A stretch of DNA of 64,000 bases from NCBI GenBank assembly GCA_035602605.1, contig DATNLZ010000091.1:46866-110865 (forward strand), read 5' to 3'. The position numbers and the translations under genes were made by a program. How positions within the stretch are numbered: position 1 is the first letter of the stretch; each line of letters starts with the position of its first letter. Under the pieces are notes generated by a model. It saw only the letters and a program-made list of their open reading frames with translations, searched no databases and had not been told where the DNA came from. This stretch comes from DASQHY01 sp035602605 (GTDB lineage Bacteria; Acidobacteriota; Terriglobia; Acidiferrales; UBA7541). This document shows positions 16,068 through 25,823 of the stretch, one piece after another.

Positions 16068-17845
16068 ACGGCTCACCCAAAAAAGAAATGTCGCCGCAGA
16101 TACGGATGCTTCTGGCATCGGTGCTCTCGATCGCCGTCATCGTCTTGTGGAATCGTTTTTTCAACAAGCCCGCGGTCTCGCCGCCAGCACCGCAGCAGCA
16201 AAACCCTTCGGTTGCCAATGCCAACAAACCCCAGGGTAATTTGCCGGGACCCGGCCAGATAGTGCCGCCCGGTGGTGTTGATCAAGCTCCTCGACAGACC
16301 AGCGCGGCGCAGCCAAAGCCAAGGACTTCCGCCTCTCCGGCCATTGCGCGACGGACTGCAGACACGCAAGAGCACACGATCGTCGTGGAAAGCGCTCTGT
16401 ATCGCGTAGAGTTCTCGAACCTCGGAGCGGTGGTGAAAAGTTGGAAACTCAAAAAATATCAGGATGACGCCAAGCCCTCGCGGATTCTCGATCTCGTGCA
16501 TCCTGAAGCTGCGCAGCAAGTTGGCGGCTGGCCCTTCTCGATCGTGCTTAACGAGCCGCAGGATGAAGCCGCCGTCAATGGCGGCTTTTACGTCGTCAAT
16601 CCTGCGTCGACCCAGCTCACCTCACCCACCGAAGTAGACTTCGTGTGGGGCGACGGCCGCCTTGAAGTCAGCAAGCATTTCCAATTTGACAATAGCTACG
16701 TCGTGCAGATCGAGACTTCAGTCAAGCTCAACGGCGCTCCCATTACGCAGGGAATTGCCTGGCGTGGCGGCTTTGGCGATAACACTATTTTTAATCCCGC
16801 CGAGCGGGTCCAGGTGATCTATGGCGCGAACGGCAAGCTGGAAACTGTTCCTTATAAGAAACTGGTGGACCCCCAAAAGCTCGGTGCGGGTTTTTGGACG
16901 ACGGGCAACGAATACGCAGGCATCGAAGACCAATATTTCACGGCCGTCTTTCTTCCGCCAACGTCTACTCCCGGCATTCTGTCTGCCCGTTACTGGGTGC
17001 TGCAGCGCGATACCGTGGTGGATGGCAAGTCCGTTAAAGAACCGGTAGCGGAAATAGCGGTCAGCAGTTCGAACCTTGCCCAGTTGGCATTGCGCGCTTA
17101 CGTTGGACCTAAAGATTACGACGAACTGAAACACATGAATCCGCCGCTGAATGCGCTGGTGCAATTCGGCTGGATGGAGATTATTGCCGATCCGCTATTT
17201 CACCTCCTGAAGTGGATCCACAAATACATTCCCAATTATGGCTGGGCGATCGTCATTCTTACTTTGGCGATCAACATGGTGCTGTACCCGCTGAAAGTGA
17301 AGAGCTATCGCACCTCACAGCGGATGCAAAAAGTGGGGCCGGAAATCCGCCAGATTCAGGATCGCTACAAAAAATATTCAATGCGCGATCCCCGCAAGGC
17401 GGAGATGAACAAGGAAGTCATGGCCGTCTACTCGCGCGAGGGAATCAATCCCGCCGGTGGATGCCTGCCCATGTTTCTGCAGATGCCCATCTGGTTCGCG
17501 CTTTACCGCATGCTGGGCACAACCATTGAGCTGCGTCACGCGCCATGGTTCGGATGGATTCACGATCTTTCGGCGCCTGACCCGTACCGCATTCTTCCCG
17601 TCATCATGGGCGTCAGTATGTACATCATGCAGCGCATGACCCCTATGCCGGCTACTGACCCTGCGCAACAGAGCATGATGAAAATTATGCCGATCATGTT
17701 CGCCGGAATGTTTATTGTGTTTCCGGTGTCGAGCGGCCTGGTGGTATATATTTTGACCAGTAATCTCGTGGGCATCGCGCAGCAATTGCACCTGAATCGC
17801 CATCAGCCGGCGAGCGCCCAAATCCAGCGCGGGAAGAAACGATGA
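16064..17845 (+). CDS. yidC: Membrane protein insertase YidC
   Basis: The protein has 593 residues. An N-terminal signal-anchor helix (about 11-28) is followed by a Pro/Gln-rich linker to about residue 105 and the large periplasmic beta domain to about 355. The conserved five-helix insertase core then starts near 'WIHKYIPNYGWAIVILTLAI'. It includes 'GINPAGGCLPMFLQMPIWFA' (near 461-480). The length and periplasmic domain are of the Gram-negative type. It overlaps yidD by 4 bp and is followed by khpB, the standard rpmH-rnpA-yidD-yidC-jag order. Confidence 0.97.
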   Translation: MNGSPKKEMSPQIRMLLASVLSIAVIVLWNRFFNKPAVSPPAPQQQNPSVANANKPQGNLPGPGQIVPPGGVDQAPRQTSAAQPKPRTSASPAIARRTADTQEHTIVVESALYRVEFSNLGAVVKSWKLKKYQDDAKPSRILDLVHPEAAQQVGGWPFSIVLNEPQDEAAVNGGFYVVNPASTQLTSPTEVDFVWGDGRLEVSKHFQFDNSYVVQIETSVKLNGAPITQGIAWRGGFGDNTIFNPAERVQVIYGANGKLETVPYKKLVDPQKLGAGFWTTGNEYAGIEDQYFTAVFLPPTSTPGILSARYWVLQRDTVVDGKSVKEPVAEIAVSSSNLAQLALRAYVGPKDYDELKHMNPPLNALVQFGWMEIIADPLFHLLKWIHKYIPNYGWAIVILTLAINMVLYPLKVKSYRTSQRMQKVGPEIRQIQDRYKKYSMRDPRKAEMNKEVMAVYSREGINPAGGCLPMFLQMPIWFALYRMLGTTIELRHAPWFGWIHDLSAPDPYRILPVIMGVSMYIMQRMTPMPATDPAQQSMMKIMPIMFAGMFIVFPVSSGLVVYILTSNLVGIAQQLHLNRHQPASAQIQRGKKR

Positions 17846-17927
17846 TGCTGGCGTTCGACGCCTCATTCGGGGCCGCGGTTCGGTGCGATACGCAAGGCAA
17901 TCATGCCGAGAGGCGTCAGAGGGAGTA

Positions 17928-18470
17928 GTGAAACCCAACTTCATCCACGAAGGCAAGCTCGACGCGCCAGCGATAACCGCGGCGCTCCGGCAGTTTCTCG
18001 ACACTGTGCTGAAGTTCGCACGCTTCAATCTTTCCTATGCTGTTCGCTTGCAAGCGGAAGGTTCTTCAGATAGGTCGGCCCAGGCGGGAATACTCGAGCA
18101 ACCCGAAGTCATTGTTGATTTTCAGGGCCCGGATCAGGGACTGCTGCTTGAACGCAATGCCGAGTTGCTGAAGGCGCTCGAATACTTGACCCTGCGAGTC
18201 TTGAATTTCGAGCCGCAATATCACGACCGGCTTCGTTTCGATTGCGGGGATTATCGCGCACTCCGGCTCGAGGAGTTGAAGCTTGCGGCCAAAGTTGCCG
18301 CCGACCGCGTCTGCGAAACCCACCAGCCTTTTCGCCTCAATCCTATGTCCTCACGGGAGCGCCGCGTCGTTCACCTGGTCCTCAAAGAAATACCTGGCGT
18401 GCGCACCTCGAGCGAGGGCACCGGGGACGATCGCCAAGTCGTCATATTTCCAGCCGAAGAAAATAAGTAG
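17928..18470 (+). CDS. khpB: RNA-binding protein KhpB (Jag/SpoIIIJ-associated)
   Basis: The protein has 180 residues from a GTG at 17928 with AGAGGGAG just upstream; an upstream frame start at 17883 is less likely. A KH-like region (about 70-110) contains 'LEYLTLRVLNF', and a C-terminal R3H domain follows (about 115-178) with 'SSRERRVVHLVLKEI'. KhpB forms an RNA-binding complex with KhpA and influences cell elongation in Gram-positive bacteria. The usual next gene, mnmE, is missing; a convergent membrane hydrolase follows instead. Confidence 0.88.
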   Translation: MKPNFIHEGKLDAPAITAALRQFLDTVLKFARFNLSYAVRLQAEGSSDRSAQAGILEQPEVIVDFQGPDQGLLLERNAELLKALEYLTLRVLNFEPQYHDRLRFDCGDYRALRLEELKLAAKVAADRVCETHQPFRLNPMSSRERRVVHLVLKEIPGVRTSSEGTGDDRQVVIFPAEENK

Positions 18471-18501
18471 CTCGCTCGGTAAAGCTCGCGCCGGGGCAAC
18501 A

Positions 18502-19683
18502 TCATTTCAACCAGCCTTGCTGGATGACGTTTCCATGGGCATCCAACGTCACTTGATACGTAAACGAACTTCGACCGCGCCTCTGAAAAAATCGCAAGTC
18601 GGCAAACTCAACCACGGTGTTTGCGCCATCCTTTCGCGAGCGAAAAACCGGGAAACGGGCGAACCACAGATAGGTTTGCACTTCGGGGAGTTGCCGCGCC
18701 GCGGTGAGCATTTCGCCGCCCGGTGAATCAGGATAAAAGACGTACTGAATGGGATCATCCGGCTTGGCAATGAAGTGTTCCCAGAGATTTAGGCGCTGTT
18801 CGTAAACGCCGCGCGGCGTGCGCAGGAGTCCGTCCCAGTTGGCAAGCGACGGTGGCAACGGTAAGGCACCCAGATGGTCCACGGTCATTTGCTGCCTGGC
18901 CGCAAATTGCCTCACGCGCTCGAGCGCTGCCTGATGCGCAAGAACCGCGAGGCCCAGGTATACGCCGACCGCGAGCACTCCCGCACGGTTCCAGCTTTTA
19001 AGGCGTACGCCAAACCCCCATCCGCCAATCGCGGGTAGAAAAAGCAAAGCTGCCATCGCCAAGATCGCTACCAGCATGGCGGGAATCCCTGGCGGGAAAT
19101 TCTCCAAGGTCAATAGCCATCCGGCCAGCGCGGCGCATACCGAGAAACTTAGCCACATCCGCACCGCACGCCTCGGAAAAGCTTCACGTGAGCGAAACAG
19201 CTGCGGCAGGAACTGCGGCAAGAGAAGAATCGCGGTCATCGTAAAGTCGATAATGAAAATCAGATCCCAGGAGACTCGCGTGCGCGTGAGCGGCCACCAG
19301 ATCATCGTGCCGTACGAGGTGATCAAATCGAGCAGAATGTGGCTTGCAATCCCCACGGCATAAATCAGTACGAGCATCGCCGGTGGCGGCGAGTTCGCCC
19401 CAAGTCGTTTGGCTGTCCAACGCGTCAACGCCGCAAGAAGCAGCGCAAAACAAGGGAGCGCCAGCAACGAATGCGTCAAGCTGCGATGCCACGTCAGGAT
19501 TAACATTGGATTGCTCGAGAGCATGTCGCCGATTACGTCGGCGTCAGGGAAAATCCCGCCGATCGTTGCTGCCAGCGTTACCACACGGCCGGCAGTTACC
19601 GTTCGCAGTGAAAGCAAGTCCTCTCCATCGAAGAAGGCTTTGCCGATCAGCGCGCCCGCAATTCCATGAGTGATTGTGTCCAT
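18502..19683 (-). CDS. Membrane-bound metal-dependent hydrolase, YdjM/YbcI-like
   Basis: The protein has 393 residues and starts MDTITHGIAGALIGKAF, the conserved N-terminal motif of PF04307 (YdjM), with the metal-binding His at residue 6. Further His/Asp motifs follow: 'GIFPDADVIGDM' and 'WHRSLTHSLLALP' (near 65-77). About seven to eight hydrophobic helices cover residues 75-265. The C-terminal part (about 265-393) is soluble and probably extracytoplasmic. The family is named for LexA control in E. coli and its substrate is unknown. It is convergent with khpB. Confidence 0.85.
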   Translation of the reverse strand: MDTITHGIAGALIGKAFFDGEDLLSLRTVTAGRVVTLAATIGGIFPDADVIGDMLSSNPMLILTWHRSLTHSLLALPCFALLLAALTRWTAKRLGANSPPPAMLVLIYAVGIASHILLDLITSYGTMIWWPLTRTRVSWDLIFIIDFTMTAILLLPQFLPQLFRSREAFPRRAVRMWLSFSVCAALAGWLLTLENFPPGIPAMLVAILAMAALLFLPAIGGWGFGVRLKSWNRAGVLAVGVYLGLAVLAHQAALERVRQFAARQQMTVDHLGALPLPPSLANWDGLLRTPRGVYEQRLNLWEHFIAKPDDPIQYVFYPDSPGGEMLTAARQLPEVQTYLWFARFPVFRSRKDGANTVVEFADLRFFQRRGRSSFTYQVTLDAHGNVIQQGWLK

Positions 19684-19790
19684 GCCGGCTCAGCCGGACC
19701 TGCGTAGGAACTCGTGAGGCGAGAACAAAGTGAGGGAACTCATAGTTTTGATGAACGATGTTGCTTTAACAGACTAATGGAACATGAAGC

Positions 19791-20879
19791 TTAGTGAACA
19801 CTGATGAGTGGCGCGCGCTTCGCAACCGCCCGACCAATAGCTCGCGCCTTGACGCCGCGGCGCGCAAGCGCGGTCAATGCCGCGTCGGTCGACTCGCTGG
19901 CGATGGCCACCAGCAGTCCCCCCGACGTCTGAGGATCGAAAAGCAGGTGGCGATATTCCGGCGGCACATGTTCGGCGAACCCCACGCACTCACCAACAAA
20001 CTCACGATTGTTCTTTAGCCCGCCGGGAAGAAATCCGTTCCGCGCCGCCTTCGCAGCGCCCGCTAAATATTCAATCTGCTGGTAAGCAATCTCCAGGGAC
20101 ACGGGCTCCGCCAGGTCGTTCGCATCTCCTACGGCCATTTCGCGCGCGTGTCCCAGCAAGCCAAAACCGGTGACATCGGTGACCGCGTGGATCACGCGGT
20201 TAGTGCCGCCGCCTGCGCTGCTGCTCTCGATTTCATGCAAGGCCTCCGCTGCGTCACGGTTCAGCGTCACCATGGAGGCAGCCGAACCCGCGAGCGCCGC
20301 TTCTGAAACGCGGCCATGTTTCAGCGCTGTTGAAATCACTCCCGTCCCAATGGCCTTGGTCAATAGCAGCGTATCGCCCGCACGCGCCCCCACGTTTCTC
20401 CATATTCGCCGCGGATCGATTACCCCGGTTACCGCGTATCCAAACAAAATATCTTCGTTGCGGATCGAATGCCCACCGATCACGCTACATCCAGCCTCGC
20501 TCATTTTTGCGAGACCTCCACGAATAATCTGCTCCATCAATTCCGCCTCGCCATTTTCCGGAAACCCCACGATGGACAGCGCCGAGATCGGCGTTCCACC
20601 CATCGAGTAAACATCGCTCAGCGAATTGGCCGCAGCAATCTTTCCGTACAATTCCGGGTCATCCACGATCGGCGTGAAAAAATCCACGGTCTGCACCAGG
20701 GCCAGGGTTTCGCTGATCAGATACACCCCGGCGTCGTCGTTGGTATCGAACCCAACGAGCACGTTCGGGTCAGTTTGCCGAGGCAGTCGGCGCAGCACGG
20801 AGTCCAGCAGACCGGGACTCAGCTTGGCTGCTCAACCGGCAGCCTTGACCATGGCCGTCAGTTTCACGGTCTTCGCCAA
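19791..20879 (-). CDS. selD: Selenide, water dikinase SelD, itself a selenoprotein (in-frame UGA = Sec)
   Basis: SelD makes selenophosphate from selenide and ATP. The frame continues upstream of a spurious start at 20798 through a TGA (20834-20832) to a TTG start at 20879, which follows AAAGGAG by a good distance. The N terminus then reads MAKTVKLTAMVKAAG-U-AAK, with Sec at residue 16, where SelD proteins carry the catalytic Cys or Sec. The whole is 362 residues. The ATP-binding 'GFDTNDDAGVY' and 'VDFFTPIVDDPELYGKIAAA' motifs and 'GGHSIRNEDILFGYAVTG' are intact. A hairpin right after the UGA fits a bacterial SECIS. selA lies at 57.4 kb. Confidence 0.93.
20800..20834 (-). promoter_or_regulatory. 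Bacterial SECIS element in selD
   Basis: It starts with the UGA (20834-20832). After 11 nt comes a 6-bp stem GAGUCC/GGACUC (20820-20815 with 20805-20800) with the 9-nt loop CGGUCUGCU. The loop shares GGUCUG with the E. coli fdhF SECIS that SelB recognises, and the UGA-to-stem distance is the same as there. Confidence 0.8.
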
Positions 20880-21097
20880 AGTGATTTTCTCCTTTCTGCG
20901 TCGCCCAGTAAATTAGGCAACCGGATGCCCTGCAAAAAAGTCTCAACGATTATAGTCGCTTCCGCGTTTGTTTTTCTGATCAATGGACTAAATGGAGCGG
21001 GGGTCCGCCAGCAGCGCCGCGCTATACCTTTTTGCTAACAAGCGCTCGATCTGGCCATCACCGTTCGCGATTTAGCGGATACACTGAAGGCATTGGG

Positions 21098-21129
21098 GAA
21101 GCGGCAGGCTATGTCTGCCGCTTCGTTTT
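21098..21129 (+). terminator. Terminator-like hairpin in the rhomboid gene leader
   Basis: A perfect 10-bp stem GAAGCGGCAG/CTGCCGCTTC (21098-21107 with 21115-21124) is followed by GTTTTG. It lies 50 bp upstream of the rhomboid start. No plus-strand gene precedes it, so it may act as an attenuator or end an unseen transcript. Confidence 0.45.
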
Positions 21130-21177
21130 GTCCTCGGGCGCCGGAATCGACGGTGGCCTCAGGGGTTGGGGTGTCTG

Positions 21178-22680
21178 ATGCTGGTTCCTCTCCGCCACGA
21201 AAACATGCGCAGCAGGCGCTGGCCGGTCATAACGATCGGACTTATCGCGCTAAATGTTTTGGTCTTTTTCGGCACCCACTGGAGCATGGATCAAGGTTCC
21301 CACGAATTTGCTGCGGTGCGTGCTCACATCCTCATGCTCGCAGCGTTTCACCCTAATTTGCAGATGCCGTCGGAAGTCGAGAAATTTGTCCTGGATTTTA
21401 GCGAACACAATCCTCGACTCTGGCAGCAAACAAAATCGCAATACCGAGCTCTGGAAGACTCCTGGGACGCCAGGATGCGCCTCATGGAGCCCCAACAAGC
21501 GCAGGCTGAGATGGATTCCCTGGGGACCCAGTACCTGGCGCTGAAATCGGCATCCATTCTAGAAACATATGCCTTCATTCCCGCGCATCCGACGGCCGTC
21601 TCCTACCTCACGCACATGTTTCTCCACGGCGGCTGGATGCACATCATTTTCAACATGTGGTTTTTGTGGCTCGCTGGAATCATTCTTGAGGACACCTGGG
21701 GGCGCGTCCTCTATCCGATGTTCTATCTCGTCGCCGGAGTGGCGGCCTGTCTTTTTCATGCCTGGATAAATCCCGGCTCGATGGTTGCGATGGTCGGCGC
21801 TTCGGGCGCTGTCGCCGGCTTAATGGGCGCGTTTCTGGCGCGCTATCCAAACACAAAAATAGAAATGGCGTTGGTCTTCTTCCTGCGCATGAAGGCTTAC
21901 CATTTCAAAGCCCCCGCCTATGCGCTGCTTCCGCTCTGGGCGTTAACCGAAGTTTTTTATGGCACGCTGTTCGGGGCATCCTCAGGTGTAGCCCATTGGG
22001 CCCACGTCGGCGGCTTCGCATTTGGCGCAATCGCTGCACTGGTGCTGAGTAAGTCTGGCATTGAGCAAAAGACTGATCAAGCGATTGAATCGAAAGTTTC
22101 ATGGTCGGCGCACCCGGGCCTGGTAGAGGCCACCGACTTGATGGAGAAAGGTCAGCTTGACCAGGCCGTAGTTTCTTTGAAGAAAACTTTGGCTGAAAAA
22201 CCCGACTGCGTCGAGGCTCTCACTCTGTTGCAACAGGTGCATTGGCGCAGGAGCGACCTCCCTGCCCATTACGACGCTCTAGCAAAGCTTGCGCAGCTGC
22301 ATATCAAGAACCGCGATCTCGACGCGGCTTGGCAGGACTATGAGGAATTTACCAACGCCGGCGGCGAGAAATTTCCGGCCTCTGCGTGGCTTGAGCTTTG
22401 CCGCCATCTCGAAGCCCAAGGGCATTTTGACCGCGCCGTCAGCGAATTGGAAAAGCTTGCAGTTGCCTATCCTACAGAGCGCCAATCGCTGCTCGCGCTA
22501 ATGTCTGCCGGTCGAATTAACCTCAAAAAACTCAACCGCCCCGCAGACGCCGTTCGATTTTACCAGGCCGCTCACGTCTCATCGTTTCCGCATCTCGACT
22601 GGGACACGAACATACAAGCCGGTCTGAAGGAGGCCCAAGGACACTTAACCGGCGTACCGGTAGCTTCCCTCAAGTCGTAA
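21178..22680 (+). CDS. Rhomboid-family intramembrane protease with C-terminal TPR-like region
   Basis: The protein is about 500 residues from the ATG at 21178 (MLVPLRHENM). A first helix (about 17-33) is followed by a soluble insert to about residue 130. The rhomboid core then has 'FLHGGWMHIIFNMWFLW', the catalytic GASGAVAGLMG Ser and 'HWAHVGGFAFG' with the catalytic His. After about residue 300 comes a cytosolic helical region of TPR-like hairpins (for example 'GQLDQAVVSLKKTLAEKPDC'). Rhomboids cut helices inside the membrane; the TPR part probably binds a partner. The long insert between helix 1 and 2 is unusual. Confidence 0.88.
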   Translation: MLVPLRHENMRSRRWPVITIGLIALNVLVFFGTHWSMDQGSHEFAAVRAHILMLAAFHPNLQMPSEVEKFVLDFSEHNPRLWQQTKSQYRALEDSWDARMRLMEPQQAQAEMDSLGTQYLALKSASILETYAFIPAHPTAVSYLTHMFLHGGWMHIIFNMWFLWLAGIILEDTWGRVLYPMFYLVAGVAACLFHAWINPGSMVAMVGASGAVAGLMGAFLARYPNTKIEMALVFFLRMKAYHFKAPAYALLPLWALTEVFYGTLFGASSGVAHWAHVGGFAFGAIAALVLSKSGIEQKTDQAIESKVSWSAHPGLVEATDLMEKGQLDQAVVSLKKTLAEKPDCVEALTLLQQVHWRRSDLPAHYDALAKLAQLHIKNRDLDAAWQDYEEFTNAGGEKFPASAWLELCRHLEAQGHFDRAVSELEKLAVAYPTERQSLLALMSAGRINLKKLNRPADAVRFYQAAHVSSFPHLDWDTNIQAGLKEAQGHLTGVPVASLKS

Positions 22681-22923
22681 CCGCAACGAGGCCATCCGAA
22701 CCGCTCCTTTCGCTATAAGTGAAGGGTTTCTGCATGTCTGCACAAGTTCTTCCTATTGGCTTATCGGCCGTGAATTCCCCAGGCTCGCGGTTTGTGTACA
22801 AAAGCGCACAGACCCTTCAGCATCTCGCTTGGTATGCTCTTGGCCAGGGAAGCCAAACGGCTCCGTTTCGCATCTAAGTTTTTGACCCAGCCAGAAAGAA
22901 CGCCAGCTCCCGGAGACAAATTT

Positions 22924-24453
22924 ATGCAAGTAAAAGTTAAGAGAATTAATTGGTCCGGTTATGCCCGTCAGGGATTGCATCAGTCACTATCCGTCGCCTT
23001 GGCGTTGACGCTTGTGCTGGCGCCGGCAGCTTGGGCTGATCGCACACCGTTGAAGCCCGGCTGGAACATGTTTTCCCCAGATCAGGATGTGCAGGTGGGC
23101 CAGCAGGTCTCGCAAGATGCTGAGCGCCAGTTGCCGATGATGAACGATTCTCGCGTGGACAACTACCTGAATACCTTAGGGCAACGCCTGGCTCAACATG
23201 CGCCGGGATACAAGTTTCCCTACAACTACAAAGGTGTAAACGATAAGGCGATCAATGCCTTCGCATTGCCAGGCGGTCACATTTACATCAACCGTGGCAC
23301 GATCGAGGCGGCCGACAACGAGGCGCAGCTTGCCGGCGTGATGGCTCACGAGACCTCTCACGTCGCGCTGCGCCATGGCACAAACCAAGCCAGCAAGTCT
23401 TACGCAGCGCAGATGCCGTTGGCCATCCTCGGTGGAATGCTTGGCAGCAACTCGATTGGCGGAGTGCTTGCCCAACTCGGTGCGGGCTTCACGCTGAATT
23501 CGATTCTCCTGAAATATTCGCGCAACGATGAAAGCCAAGCGGACGTCATGGGCACACAAATTCTGTACGATTCCGGCTACGATCCGAGGGGAATGTCGCA
23601 ATTTCTCGAAAAGCTGCAATCGAAGGATACCGGCGGCCATCGAGTGGATTTCTTCAGCGACCATCCAAGCCCTGATCGACGCGTTGGCCGCGTAAATGAC
23701 GAAGTAGCCAAGCTGGGAGGTCCGCCACGCGGGGCCAGAACCGATTCCCGTGAGTTTGACGATATCAAGCGATACGTACAGTCACTTCCGCAAGCACCGA
23801 CTCGACAAAAGGGCCGAACAGTGCAAGGCAGCGGAAATGAGGGCAGCGGGGGCAGTGGTTCCCCAAGCTCACAGACCGATTACCCATCCGAAAATTTTAA
23901 GACCCTGAACAATGCGCTCCTGCGCATCAATTATCCCGACAATTGGCAGACTTACGGACAGGGTGATGCCGCGACAATCGCGCCGCGCGGCGGCATTGTC
24001 GATGATGGTCAAGGCAATCAAGCTATAGGGCTTGGTGTGATCATAAGCGTTTACCAACCTCATAACGACGCTTACGGTTCGCAGCTCCAGGGACCAGGCT
24101 ACGGCGAGGACCCCAACCAAAGTCAGGGCTCTGGCCAGCAGAGCCAAAGGCAACCGGCGTCGTATCTAGAACAAGACACCGACCAGCTCGTATCGGAGTT
24201 CCGCCAGTCGAACCGCAACATGCGTATTGTTCGCTACCATCAGCGTATCCGCATCGATGGTCAACCTGCTCTTTCCACCTACCTCTCGAACGATTCGCCG
24301 ATCCAGCGGGGGGGGCGTGAAAGCGACTGGCTCGTAACCGTAGAGCGTCCGGAGGGCTTGTTATTTCTGGTGTTTACAGCGCCCGAGCGCGAATTCCGTA
24401 ACTATGAACCGCTCTTCCAGCAAATGTTGGACTCGGTTCGATTGAACCGATAA
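22924..24453 (+). CDS. Secreted M48-family metalloprotease
   Basis: The protein has 509 residues from the ATG at 22924 (MQVKVKRINW), which has a CGGAGA site. A long signal peptide ends near residue 39 (PAAWA). The M48 domain has the zinc motif HETSH (in 'VMAHETSHVALRHGTNQASK') and a downstream 'SQADVMGTQILYDSGYDP' with the third ligand. A low-complexity G/S/Q linker follows, then a second domain of about 180 residues that may be a peptide-binding module. It resembles BepA/LoiP-type periplasmic proteases. The next gene follows 52 bp later on the same strand. Confidence 0.88.
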   Translation: MQVKVKRINWSGYARQGLHQSLSVALALTLVLAPAAWADRTPLKPGWNMFSPDQDVQVGQQVSQDAERQLPMMNDSRVDNYLNTLGQRLAQHAPGYKFPYNYKGVNDKAINAFALPGGHIYINRGTIEAADNEAQLAGVMAHETSHVALRHGTNQASKSYAAQMPLAILGGMLGSNSIGGVLAQLGAGFTLNSILLKYSRNDESQADVMGTQILYDSGYDPRGMSQFLEKLQSKDTGGHRVDFFSDHPSPDRRVGRVNDEVAKLGGPPRGARTDSREFDDIKRYVQSLPQAPTRQKGRTVQGSGNEGSGGSGSPSSQTDYPSENFKTLNNALLRINYPDNWQTYGQGDAATIAPRGGIVDDGQGNQAIGLGVIISVYQPHNDAYGSQLQGPGYGEDPNQSQGSGQQSQRQPASYLEQDTDQLVSEFRQSNRNMRIVRYHQRIRIDGQPALSTYLSNDSPIQRGGRESDWLVTVERPEGLLFLVFTAPEREFRNYEPLFQQMLDSVRLNR

Positions 24454-24505
24454 GCCCAGATGACTGTATAAAGTTCAAAACAGGAGAGTTCAAGAGGAGA
24501 TGGCC

Positions 24506-25369
24506 ATGAAAAAGATGTCCGCAGTTGCAGTTTTTATGCTGTCCTTGTTGATGTTGCCGGGATTAACGCTAGCCGACACTTTGGTCCTACGCAATGGAAC
24601 GCGCGTGCCTGGACTATTGGTGAAGAGGACTTCATCGACGATTACCTTCAGGAACTCGCGCGGTGTCGTGCGGCGTTACCGAGCCTCTGACGTCGAAGAT
24701 GTGGAAATCTCATCCCGCCGCCAGAACACCAGCGGTTCGCCGGATACCTACGATAATGCAAACGATACGAACAGCAATCCAGACAATAATCGCAACAACT
24801 CTTCCTACCAGAAGAATTCTGCAACCCGTGGCGGTGATGGCCAGACCGAACTTCTCCGAGCAGGCACGCAGCTTGAGATTTTGACAAACGAAACGATAAA
24901 CTCCAAACAAGCCTCAAGCAATCAGCTCTTTGCCGCACAGGTGAATCAAGACGTAGTGGATAGTTCTGGTGAGGTGATCGTACCCAAGGGTTCTCCGGCG
25001 CAGCTGATCATTCGGAGTCTCAACACCGGGGGCACTAACGGGGCCCCGGAACTGAGTCTCGATATTCAATCGATCACCGTTCACGGCCGCCGTTACGCTG
25101 TTACAACCTCCAATGTGCAGAGAAAAGGTCGCAGCGGAATCGGAGCCAATAAACGCACTGCTGAGATGGTTGGTGGCGGGGCGGTAATCGGCACAATCAT
25201 CGGAGCCATCGCCGGAGGTGGAAAAGGTGCAGCGATCGGCGCAGCGGTTGGAGCAGCCGGAGGAGCAGGAGCTCAGGTGCTGACTAAGGGCAAGGAAGTG
25301 GTTATTCCCGCAGAAACCGTTCTCAAGTTCAACCTGGAGCAATCGGTTACGCTAGCGCCCGAGCCGTAG
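24506..25369 (+). CDS. Secreted glycine-zipper protein of unknown function
   Basis: The protein is 287 residues from the ATG at 24506, whose GAGGAG site lies just upstream. A signal peptide (about 1-23, ending TLA) precedes a short SH3-like domain with 'LVLRNGTRVPGLLVKRTS'. A low-complexity N/D/S linker and a beta-rich domain ('LLRAGTQLEILTNETINSKQ') follow. Then comes a glycine-zipper segment 'GGGAVIGTIIGAIAGGGKGA' that could insert into a membrane. This pattern is common in Acidobacteriota but has no known role. It probably shares a transcript with the M48 protease. Confidence 0.75.
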   Translation: MKKMSAVAVFMLSLLMLPGLTLADTLVLRNGTRVPGLLVKRTSSTITFRNSRGVVRRYRASDVEDVEISSRRQNTSGSPDTYDNANDTNSNPDNNRNNSSYQKNSATRGGDGQTELLRAGTQLEILTNETINSKQASSNQLFAAQVNQDVVDSSGEVIVPKGSPAQLIIRSLNTGGTNGAPELSLDIQSITVHGRRYAVTTSNVQRKGRSGIGANKRTAEMVGGGAVIGTIIGAIAGGGKGAAIGAAVGAAGGAGAQVLTKGKEVVIPAETVLKFNLEQSVTLAPEP

Positions 25370-25456
25370 CCACAGGGATAAATTGAGGGTGATATTGAGA
25401 GAAATAAACGTCACGCATACGACGCGTTAGAGATAACCAAACTCCCAGGAAGTGTT

Positions 25457-25498
25457 ACTGCGGGGTAGTCGGGGTCAATGACTGCCCCGCAGTTTTTT
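25457..25498 (+). terminator. Rho-independent terminator
   Basis: A 14-bp stem with one G-U pair (25457-25470 with 25480-25493) is followed by a run of six T. It closes the M48 protease and glycine-zipper unit. Confidence 0.85.
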
Positions 25499-25675
25499 CA
25501 TCCCGGCGTTTTAAACGGCCGGGACGTTGCGAGGCCGAAACCGTGGTGGAGAACACAGTCCGGCAGATCGCGAGCCTTTCCCGCGATGGAGAGACTCTTG
25601 GAGTCGGCTCCGTCGCGGGCATTCCCTTCTCGGAGTATCGGGAGTTTTAATCTTTTCGGGGAAGCGCTGTCTGTT

Positions 25676-25711
25676 CAAAATTGCACAGTGCAAAATTGCA
25701 CAGTTTTTTTT
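25676..25711 (+). repeat. Tandem 15-bp repeat ending in a T-run
   Basis: CAAAATTGCACAGT occurs at 25676-25689 and 25691-25704, followed by eight T. The GTGCAA/TTGCAC words form a tight inverted repeat. It lies in the 450-bp gap between the terminator above and the PilZ gene, which otherwise shows no gene. Confidence 0.6.
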
Positions 25712-25823
25712 CGGGGCTTAGAAAAAATCCTTGACGTTTTTGCGGGCATTCGCAAGACTAGTTTTGCCCACGCTAGATTTTGCCCTGCGTATAGGTCTGC
25801 GCGCAGGCACTAAAAGGAACCTC

